From positions 1 through 36,062 of the forward strand of contig NZ_BDBL01000065.1 in assembly GCF_001612965.1 (NCBI RefSeq): a stretch of 36,062 nt of DNA. Direction: 5' to 3'. The first letter of the stretch is position 1, and every line of letters begins with the position of its first letter. The notes under the pieces were generated by a model. That model was given only the letters and a program-made list of their open reading frames with translations. It ran no database searches and had not been told where the DNA came from. A program made the translations under genes and the position numbers. Shown here one piece after another: positions 1 to 6,790 of this stretch. The stretch comes from Nocardia kruczakiae NBRC 101016. Its GTDB lineage: Bacteria > Actinomycetota > Actinomycetes > Mycobacteriales > Mycobacteriaceae.

Positions 1-2
1 CG

Positions 3-827
3 GGGCGGGCCGGGCGGCGCACGGCCCGCCATCGCGATCTGGTGCGGGTGCTCGAGGGCGCGCTGCAGAGCCAGAATGTGCTTCTCGCGGAGGCATGGGC
101 CGTGGGCGAGATCACCCCGGGCGCCGACTGGTGGAGCGTGCTCGATACCGGCAGTGCCGGTACCCAAGCGGATCCGGCGGCCTCGCCGGTCGCACTCGCG
201 CAGGTTCTCGACGGCCGCCCCATCCGGGGCTCGCGCACCGAACTCACCGCCGCGGTGGCAGAGAACACGCCGCTGCGTGTCCAGATCGACGCCGTGATCG
301 GCAATGCCGCGGAGGCCGCCAGGCAGCGGTTCCGGCGCGCACTACGTGCCGGGGAGCCGCGCTCCTACAGTCGCGCCGCCTTGGACATGGTGTTGTGGCA
401 GATCAGCACTGTGGAATCGGGCGATGACCTCGATCCACGTGAACTCGCGGATCTGGCCGTCGCCGTGCGCGACACCGCGGTGCGCGATTCGCTGTTCGCG
501 GTGGCGCTGGGTGCGCACGCAGCGGCGGCCGAGGCGCTGTGGTCTCGTGCCTGCCGCGGCCTCACCGGTCCGGACCGGGCCGAGCTGGCCACCCTCTTCG
601 GCTACAGCGCCTACACCCGCGGTGACGGACCGCTGGCAGGTGTCGCGTTCGAGGCGGCGCTGCAGGCCGACCCGGCTCACCGCATCGCACGACTGCTGGA
701 TGCGGCGCTACGCACCGGCATGCGCCCCGACGATGTGCGCAAACTCGCCGTCAGCGGCCGCGATATCGCCGCAGGTCTGGGTGTCGACCTCGTCATCGCC
801 GATCCCGGCGAACCGGAGTCGCGATGA
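3..827 (+). CDS. DUF4192 domain-containing protein (5' end outside window)
   Basis: This is the C-terminal 274 residues of a larger protein; the frame stays open to the left edge, so the true start lies outside. The sequence has the look of the actinobacterial DUF4192 family: an Ala/Arg-rich helical body, a run near AALDMVLWQI, and a C-terminal segment (GYSAYTRGDGPLAGVAFEAA) that resembles a tetratricopeptide-like helical hairpin and is typical of the end of the family. The function of the family is unknown. An internal GTG at 42 could be mistaken for a start, but coding sequence of the same character continues upstream of it. The gene converges on galE with a 35-base gap and I see no strong terminator between them. 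Family assignment is from remembered sequence features, not a search. Confidence 0.75.
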   Translation, partial: GRAGRRTARHRDLVRVLEGALQSQNVLLAEAWAVGEITPGADWWSVLDTGSAGTQADPAASPVALAQVLDGRPIRGSRTELTAAVAENTPLRVQIDAVIGNAAEAARQRFRRALRAGEPRSYSRAALDMVLWQISTVESGDDLDPRELADLAVAVRDTAVRDSLFAVALGAHAAAAEALWSRACRGLTGPDRAELATLFGYSAYTRGDGPLAGVAFEAALQADPAHRIARLLDAALRTGMRPDDVRKLAVSGRDIAAGLGVDLVIADPGEPESR

Positions 828-862
828 CAGCGACCACATCACGGGCCCGGAGGCCGCGCGTA

Positions 863-1843
863 TCAGCGAGCGCTGTGCGCGCGGTCACCGAGCGAGGTGA
901 GGAAATCCCATGCATCGGAGACGATTTCGTCGAGATCGTTGTGTTCGGGCTGCCAGCCGAGCTCGTCGATAGCCTTCGCGCTCGACGCGATCAGCACCGC
1001 CGGATCACCGGCGCGCCGCGGCGCGTCCACCGCCGGAATCGGCCGGCCCACGACGCGCTCACAGGCCGAGATCACTTCGCGCACCGAGAAACCCGTCCCG
1101 CTACCGAGATTGAAGATGCGATGTTCGCCGGGCCGCGACTGCGCCAATGCCAGGACATGTGCGCGGGCGAGATCACGGATGTGGATGTAGTCACGCACCG
1201 CGGTGCCGTCCGGTGTCGGATAGTCGGTGCCGAACACCGAAATCGAATCCCGATGTCCCAGAGCCGTTTGCAGGATCAGCGGGATGAGATGGGTTTCCAC
1301 CACGCGGTTTTCGCCGAGCCCTCCGTACGCGCCCGCGACGTTGAAATACCGCAAGCTCGTCGCGGCCAGACCGTGCGCGACGGCGTACGAGGTGATCGCG
1401 TGGTCGATCGCGAGCTTCGAGGCACCATAGGGGTTGGTCGGGCGGGGCGGCGCGGACTCGAGAATCGGAACCTGTTCCGGCTCACCGTAGACCGCCGCGG
1501 TCGAGGAGAACACCAGCCGTGGGGTCTGCGTGCGACGAATCGCCTCCAGCAGCGCCAGCGTCTTGACCACATTGCCGTGCCAGTACTTCTCGGGCTGCTG
1601 CACCGATTCACCGACCAGCGACTGCGCCGCGAAATGCAGGACACCGTCGAAGGATTCGGATTCGATCAGCTCGACGCCGGTGGTCGCGATATCCCCGTCG
1701 ACGAATTTCGCGCCGGCCGGCACACCCTCGGCGTTGCCGGTGGACAGGTCGTCGACCACCACGACCTCGTGGCCGTCCTGAACCAGTACCTGGGCGCAGA
1801 CTCCGCCGACATATCCGGCACCGCCGGTCACCAGAAGTTTCAT
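863..1843 (-). CDS. galE: UDP-glucose 4-epimerase
   Basis: 326 residues, the usual GalE length. It interconverts UDP-glucose and UDP-galactose using tightly bound NAD, supplying galactose for cell-wall arabinogalactan and other glycans; the protein is cytosolic. The N-terminus carries the Rossmann NAD motif GGAGYVGG (residues 7-14), followed by SSTAAVYG and the catalytic YxxxK in NPYGASKLA, and the extended-SDR signature ATSLRYFNVAGAYG. The start ATG lies only three bases after the ideR stop, without a good Shine-Dalgarno sequence of its own, so it is probably translated by coupling from ideR. An ideR(dtxR)-galE pair is known in Corynebacterium. Nothing suggests that galE expression is itself iron-controlled; no IdeR box was found upstream of the operon. 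Confidence 0.95.
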   Translation of the reverse strand: MKLLVTGGAGYVGGVCAQVLVQDGHEVVVVDDLSTGNAEGVPAGAKFVDGDIATTGVELIESESFDGVLHFAAQSLVGESVQQPEKYWHGNVVKTLALLEAIRRTQTPRLVFSSTAAVYGEPEQVPILESAPPRPTNPYGASKLAIDHAITSYAVAHGLAATSLRYFNVAGAYGGLGENRVVETHLIPLILQTALGHRDSISVFGTDYPTPDGTAVRDYIHIRDLARAHVLALAQSRPGEHRIFNLGSGTGFSVREVISACERVVGRPIPAVDAPRRAGDPAVLIASSAKAIDELGWQPEHNDLDEIVSDAWDFLTSLGDRAHSAR

Positions 1844-1846
1844 CCG

Positions 1847-2533
1847 TCAGGCCAGCCTGACCTGGACGGCGTGGGCCATCTCGTCGGACAGTTCGAAACC
1901 GACGTGTCCCGGCACCGAGATGATCACCACACCGGGCTTGGTCTCGACGGTCACGCGGGCATCGGGAACCACCCCGGCCTCCCGCAGCTGACCGATCACG
2001 TCCGGATCTGCCTGAATATGTTCCGACAACCGGCGCACCACCACCGCCGACACCTGGCCGGGCGGCAGATCGGAGAGCCGGACCAGGGTCTCCTCACCGG
2101 AATTGCCGGAGTTGACGCCGAGTTCGTCCAAGCCGGGGATGGGGTTGCCGTAGGGCGAGGTGGTGGGGTGATTGAGCACCTCGAGCAGACGCAGTTCCAC
2201 CTCCTCGCTCATCACGTGCTCCCAGCGGCAGGCTTCGGCGTGCACGTTCTGCCAGTCCAGCCCGATCACGTCGACCAGCAACCGTTCGGCCAGCCGGTGT
2301 TTGCGCATGACCGCCACGGCCATCGCGCGGCCCTTGTCGGTGAGTTCGAGGTGGCGGTCGCCGGCGACCATCAGCAGACCGTCGCGCTCCATCCGCGCGA
2401 CCGTCTGACTCACCGTCGGGCCGCTCTGCTCGAGGCGCTCGGCGATACGCGCCCGCAACGGCACCACGCCCTCCTCCTCGAGGTCGTAGATGGTACGGAG
2501 ATACATCTCCGTGGTGTCGACCAGATCCTTCAC
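1847..2533 (-). CDS. ideR: Iron-dependent repressor of the DtxR/IdeR family
   Basis: 228 residues, close to the 230 of mycobacterial IdeR. With Fe2+ bound it represses siderophore and iron-uptake genes and activates iron storage. The winged-helix domain covers about residues 1-73, the dimerisation/metal domain 74-140 and an SH3-like domain the C-terminus. All known metal ligands are at the DtxR/IdeR positions: Met10, Cys102, Glu105 and His106 for the primary site, His79, Glu83 and His98 for the ancillary site, with the SH3-domain pair visible as SEHIQ at 170-174. It is therefore expected to be a working iron sensor, not an MntR or SirR variant. The GTG start is preceded by AAGGGG. In mycobacteria ideR directly follows sigB; here sigB lies 7.2 kb away beyond acuC, the Pat-like gene and ppc. 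Confidence 0.95.
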   Translation of the reverse strand: MKDLVDTTEMYLRTIYDLEEEGVVPLRARIAERLEQSGPTVSQTVARMERDGLLMVAGDRHLELTDKGRAMAVAVMRKHRLAERLLVDVIGLDWQNVHAEACRWEHVMSEEVELRLLEVLNHPTTSPYGNPIPGLDELGVNSGNSGEETLVRLSDLPPGQVSAVVVRRLSEHIQADPDVIGQLREAGVVPDARVTVETKPGVVIISVPGHVGFELSDEMAHAVQVRLA

Positions 2534-2556
2534 CTGTTACCCCTTCGTCGGCACGA

Positions 2557-2562
2557 ATTCTA
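2557..2562 (-). promoter_or_regulatory. Candidate -10 box of ideR
   Basis: On the minus strand this reads TAGAAT, a five-of-six match to TATAAT, placed about 24 bases before the ideR GTG. No convincing -35 hexamer is seen at 16-18 bases and no IdeR-box-like palindrome overlaps it. Confidence 0.4.
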
Positions 2563-2772
2563 CCCACGCCCGGCTGCACGATCGGCGTCAGCATATTTCG
2601 CACGTCCTGCACGAACATCACCGATACCTGCGCGCGCGGCCGGATGCGCGCGGGCGACAGGCGCGCCCGGTGTCGTCTTGCATTTCTACTGCATGACAAC
2701 GACAACGCGGGTGGTCTGCTTCCCGTGTCCTCGCCGGTGCGAGCAACGCCACGGCGACGGGCCGCGGTGGGC

Positions 2773-2778
2773 TAGCGT
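2773..2778 (+). promoter_or_regulatory. Candidate leaderless -10 box of acuC
   Basis: TAGCGT fits the actinobacterial TANNNT pattern and ends seven bases before the acuC ATG at 2786, so transcription would begin at or next to the start codon. No Shine-Dalgarno sequence precedes the ATG, in agreement with leaderless translation. Confidence 0.45.
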
Positions 2779-2785
2779 GACCGTT

Positions 2786-4018
2786 ATGGCAGACGACGCC
2801 GCCGTGGTGTGGACCGACCGCTTCCTGGACTACACCTGGACCCCGGAACATCCGATGAAGCCGGCCCGGCTCCGATTCACGATGGCGCTCGCGCGCAGTC
2901 TGGGTTTGCTCGACGGCATCGAAACCCTCGCACCCGGCCCGGCCGGTGACGGTGAGCTGCTGCGCATTCACACCGCCGCCTACCTCGAGGCCGTGCGCCA
3001 CGCCGTGCCCGCACCCGCGGGCACGACACCGCCGGCCGCACCCCCGCACGGACTCGGTTCGATGGACAATCCCGTCTTCCCCCATATGCACGAGGCGGCC
3101 TCGGTGATCGTCGGCGGAACCCTCGCCGCCGCCGCGGAAATCGCGGCGGGCCGCGCCCGGCGGGCGGTCAGCATCGGGGGTGGTATGCATCACGCGATGC
3201 CCGACGCGGCCTCCGGGTTCTGCGTCTACAACGATGTGGCGGTGGCCATTTCGTGGCTGCTGGACAACGGCTTCGACCGCATCGCCTACGTCGACGTCGA
3301 CGTGCACCACGGCGACGGCGTGCAGCGCGCCTTCTACGACGATCCGCGCGTGCTGACCATTTCGCTGCATCAGCATCCGGCGACGTTGTGGCCGAACACC
3401 GGCTGGCCCGAGGAGATCGGCGCCGGCCCCGCGGAGGGCACCGCGATCAATCTCGCCGTGCTGCCCGGCACGCGGGATGCGCAGTGGCTGCGGGGATTTC
3501 ACGCCGTCGTGCCCGGGGCGCTGGCCGCGTTCCGGCCGCAACTGGTGGTGAGTCAGTGCGGGGTCGACAGCCATCGCGAGGACCCCCTCGCCGACCTCGA
3601 ACTCACCGTCGACGGCCAGCGCGCGGCGTTTCGTGCCATGCGTGAACTCGCGGACCGGTACGCCGAAGGGCGCTGGCTCGCGGTGGGCGGCGGCGGTTAC
3701 GGACTGGTCCGGGTGGTGCCGCGTGCGTGGACCCACCTGCTGGCGACGGCGCTGGATCGCGAAATCGATCCGGGCACAGCCATTCCCGAGGACTGGCGTG
3801 AGCTGGTGCGCGGCTACGCCCCGACCGTGCCGGCGCCGACCACGATGGGCGACGGCGGCGACACCGCCTTCATCCCCTGGCAGGGGCCGGGCGGCGCGCT
3901 CGACACCGGCGACGCCCATCTCGACCGGGCGCAGCGCGCGATCGACACCGCGGTGCTCGCCACCCGCCGCGCGACCTACGGATTACTGGGCCTGGACCCG
4001 GAGGACCCCCGTGACTGA
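2786..4018 (+). CDS. acuC: AcuC-type histone deacetylase family protein
   Basis: 410 residues, the usual AcuC length. Zn-dependent deacetylase of the class I HDAC fold; AcuC of Bacillus removes acetyl groups from lysines of acetyl-CoA synthetase and so reactivates it. Visible catalytic features are the His pair at 135-136 (HHAMPDAASGFCVYND), the zinc ligands Asp172 and His174 in DVDVHHGDG, the third ligand Asp266 in SHREDPLADL, and Tyr305 in GGGGYGL. All are intact, so the enzyme should be active. A GTG nine bases upstream (2777) is an alternative start. The stop codon overlaps the GTG of the downstream Pat-like acetyltransferase by eight bases, so the two opposing activities are translationally linked. 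A very long open frame continues upstream of the ATG across the ideR-galE antisense strand; it is not taken to be coding. Confidence 0.92.
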   Translation: MADDAAVVWTDRFLDYTWTPEHPMKPARLRFTMALARSLGLLDGIETLAPGPAGDGELLRIHTAAYLEAVRHAVPAPAGTTPPAAPPHGLGSMDNPVFPHMHEAASVIVGGTLAAAAEIAAGRARRAVSIGGGMHHAMPDAASGFCVYNDVAVAISWLLDNGFDRIAYVDVDVHHGDGVQRAFYDDPRVLTISLHQHPATLWPNTGWPEEIGAGPAEGTAINLAVLPGTRDAQWLRGFHAVVPGALAAFRPQLVVSQCGVDSHREDPLADLELTVDGQRAAFRAMRELADRYAEGRWLAVGGGGYGLVRVVPRAWTHLLATALDREIDPGTAIPEDWRELVRGYAPTVPAPTTMGDGGDTAFIPWQGPGGALDTGDAHLDRAQRAIDTAVLATRRATYGLLGLDPEDPRD

Positions 4019-6710
4019 ATCATCCGCCCCCGCACCGGACGCCGAGAACACTCCCGCCGATCCGCCGCCGCCCCCGCAGCATTGGTTCGCCGACGTGCTC
4101 GCCGCCGACGGCGGTGTGGTCCGGCTGCGGCCGATCACCCCCGACGACGCGGAGCCGATGCAGGCCTTCCACGCGGCGCTGTCCGATCGGACCCGTTATC
4201 TGCGCTATTTCGGTCCGTACCCGCGGATGACACCGAAGGATCTGTACCGCACCACCCACGTGGACTACCACAACCGGGTGGGGCTGGTCGTCGAACTGGG
4301 GTCGGTGATCATCGCGGTCGGCCGCTACGAACTGCTCACCGATCGCGAAGGTCCCCGCGCGGCGGAAGTGGCGTTCGTCGTCGCCGACGAACATCAGGGC
4401 CGCGGCCTGGGGTCGATCCTGCTCGAGCATCTGGCCGGTGCGGCCGCCGAGAACGATATCGACACCTTCGTCGCCGAGGTGCTCGCCGAGAACCACACCA
4501 TGGTCACGGTCTTCCGAGAGGCCGGATACCAGGTGCAGCGCAGCCGCGACGGGTCTGTGCTGCACCTCGAATTCGCCATCGACCCCACCGAAGCGCTGCT
4601 GTCGGTGCGGGATTCGCGGGAGCGGGCCTCGGAGGCACGCAGCGTCGGCAATCTGCTGGCGCCGCGGTCGATCGCCGTCATCGGTGCCACCCCGTCGGCG
4701 AGCCGGGTCGGCGGGGCGGTGCTGGCGAATCTGCTGTCCGGCGTGTTCCAGGGCCCGGTGTATCCGGTGAATCCGAATCGGACCTCCGTGCGCGGTGTGC
4801 GCGCCTATCCGACCGTGCACGACATCCCCGACGAACTGGATCTGGCGGTGGTCGCCGTACCGGCCGAGGAGATCAAATCCGTCCTCGACGACTGTATGGC
4901 CAAGGGGGTCAAAGGCCTGCTCGTGTTGACCGCGGGATTCTCCGAAACCGGGCCGGCGGGCTTCCGCGCCGAGCGCGATCTGGTCGACGCCGCGCGCGGC
5001 CACGGTATGCGCGTGGTGGGACCGAGCGCGCTCGGTATCGCCAACAGCGATCCGGCGGTCTCGCTGAACGCGACGCTCGCGCCGGTGCTACCGGGCCGCG
5101 GCCGGGTCGGATTCTTTTGTCAGTCCGGGCCGCTGGGCGCGGCCATCCTGGCCGAGGCGGCGGCGCGCAAGCTCGGACTGTCGACCTTCGTCTCGGCCGG
5201 CAATCGCGCCGATGTGTCGGGTAACGACCTGCTGCAGTACTGGGATACCGATCCCGACACCGACGTCGTGCTGCTGTATCTGGAGACCTTCGGCAATCCG
5301 CGCAAATTCTCCCGCATCGCCCGCCGGGTGGCCCGCACCAAACCGGTGGTGGCGGTCAGCAGCGGCCGCAACGCCGCCAACGTGCCGGTCAGCGGTCTGG
5401 AACGTTCCGTGGAGCGCGATCTGTTCGCCCAGGCCGGCATCGTGCAGGTCGACACGATCGCCGAACTGTTCGACTGCGCCATGCTGCTGGCCTACCAGCC
5501 GCTGCCGGACGGCCCGCGGCTCGCGGTGATCGGCAACAGCGCCGCCCTGGGCTGGCTGGCGGTGGACGCGGCGCGCGGGGAGGGACTGGAGGTCGGGGAG
5601 CCGACCGATCTGGGGCCCCAGGCCGAACCCGCCGACTACCTGACCGCCGTCGCGAGTGCGATGGATTCGGCCGAGGTCGACGCCGTCATCGTCATCTTCG
5701 CGCCGCCGGTGCCGGCGGCGGTCACCGCCTTCGCCGAGGCGATCCGGGCCGGCGCGCAGGATGCGGTCAAACCCGTGCTCACCACCTTCGTCGCCGATCA
5801 CGGCATGCCGAATCTGCTCACCGTGCGCGGTGCCGGCGGCATCGTCGACCGCGGTTCCATCCCGTCCTACCCCGATCCGGAACGCGCGGCGCGAGCGCTG
5901 GCACGGGTGCGGCGATACGCGGCGTGGCGGACCCGCCCGGCCTCGCTGGTGGTGCGCCCGGACGGTCTCGAGGTCGGGCGGGCGCGAGAACTGGTGGAGC
6001 AGTGGATGTCTCGCAGTCCCGACGGGGACTGGCTCGGCGATCTGGAGGCCGCGGAACTGCTCGCCTGCTACGGAATTCGCGTGGTGGAATTCCGGGAGGC
6101 ACGTGATCCCGAGGCCGCCGTCGCGGCGGCCGCGGAACTGGGATATCCCGTCGCCGCCAAGGCCACCGGCGAAATGTGGCGCAGCCGACCGGATTTCACC
6201 GGTGTCCGCCTCGATCTGTGGCGCGACACCGCGGTCCGGCGTGCCTACATCGATCTGGCGGAACTGACCGGCAACGCGGTGGTCCACATCCAGAAGATGG
6301 CGACCAAGGGGGTGGGGTGTGTGTTGCGGGTGCAGGACGACCCGTCGTTCGGATCCGTCATCGGATTCGGTCTCTCCGGAACCATCATCGACCTGCTCGG
6401 CGACCGCGCCTACCGGGCGTTGCCACTGACCCAGGCCGAGGCGGTCGAACTGATCGACGCCCCGCGCGCCGCCCCGCTGCTCGACGGGCAGGCCGGATCG
6501 GGCCGCACCATCGGCGAACCGGTGGACAAGAAGGCGCTGGCCGCACTGGCACAACGCATTTCGGCGCTGTGCGACGATCTGCCGGAGGTACGGGAACTGT
6601 CGGTGGAACCGGTGCTGGCCTCACCGGAGGGCGCCGCGATCCTGTACGCGCGCGTGCGGATCGGCCCGGAACCGAGCCGCTTCGACAACGGTCCGCGCCG
6701 CCTGGTGTGA
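4011..6710 (+). CDS. Pat-like protein: N-terminal GNAT acetyltransferase fused to a degenerate NDP-forming acyl-CoA synthetase
   Basis: 899 residues from a GTG within the end of acuC. The first 22 residues are Pro-rich. A GNAT domain follows (about 35-190) with the acetyl-CoA loop QGRGLG at 129-134. Next come a CoA-binding Rossmann domain (from SIAVIGATPSASRVGG, about 217), a succinyl-CoA-ligase-like domain (about 360-510) and an ATP-grasp-like domain (about 670-890). This is the make-up of bacterial lysine acetyltransferases of the Pat type, with the GNAT part at the N-terminus instead of the C-terminus as in Salmonella Pat. The synthetase half looks catalytically dead: the loop that normally carries SHTG with the phospho-histidine is about seven residues shorter and contains no His (SSGRNAANVPVSGLERS, near 450-466), and the usual LHKSDVGGV of the ATP-grasp part reads WRSRPDFTGV. 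It probably acetylates metabolic enzymes such as acyl-CoA synthetases, in balance with AcuC. Automatic pipelines may call it acetate-CoA ligase. Confidence 0.88.
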   Translation: MTESSAPAPDAENTPADPPPPPQHWFADVLAADGGVVRLRPITPDDAEPMQAFHAALSDRTRYLRYFGPYPRMTPKDLYRTTHVDYHNRVGLVVELGSVIIAVGRYELLTDREGPRAAEVAFVVADEHQGRGLGSILLEHLAGAAAENDIDTFVAEVLAENHTMVTVFREAGYQVQRSRDGSVLHLEFAIDPTEALLSVRDSRERASEARSVGNLLAPRSIAVIGATPSASRVGGAVLANLLSGVFQGPVYPVNPNRTSVRGVRAYPTVHDIPDELDLAVVAVPAEEIKSVLDDCMAKGVKGLLVLTAGFSETGPAGFRAERDLVDAARGHGMRVVGPSALGIANSDPAVSLNATLAPVLPGRGRVGFFCQSGPLGAAILAEAAARKLGLSTFVSAGNRADVSGNDLLQYWDTDPDTDVVLLYLETFGNPRKFSRIARRVARTKPVVAVSSGRNAANVPVSGLERSVERDLFAQAGIVQVDTIAELFDCAMLLAYQPLPDGPRLAVIGNSAALGWLAVDAARGEGLEVGEPTDLGPQAEPADYLTAVASAMDSAEVDAVIVIFAPPVPAAVTAFAEAIRAGAQDAVKPVLTTFVADHGMPNLLTVRGAGGIVDRGSIPSYPDPERAARALARVRRYAAWRTRPASLVVRPDGLEVGRARELVEQWMSRSPDGDWLGDLEAAELLACYGIRVVEFREARDPEAAVAAAAELGYPVAAKATGEMWRSRPDFTGVRLDLWRDTAVRRAYIDLAELTGNAVVHIQKMATKGVGCVLRVQDDPSFGSVIGFGLSGTIIDLLGDRAYRALPLTQAEAVELIDAPRAAPLLDGQAGSGRTIGEPVDKKALAALAQRISALCDDLPEVRELSVEPVLASPEGAAILYARVRIGPEPSRFDNGPRRLV

Positions 6711-6790
6711 GGCGTTCGGTGCCCGGCCCGCCATACCGTGGTGACCAGCGCCACCGCGGCCGGTCCGCGGATATGGTCGATACTGGCCGT

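Noticed and set aside
824..2785. Open frame on the + strand running through galE and ideR into acuC (1064 residues in total)
   Set aside because: The first 654 residues are antisense to ideR-galE, with no family features; GC-rich third positions keep antisense frames open. acuC proper begins at 2786.
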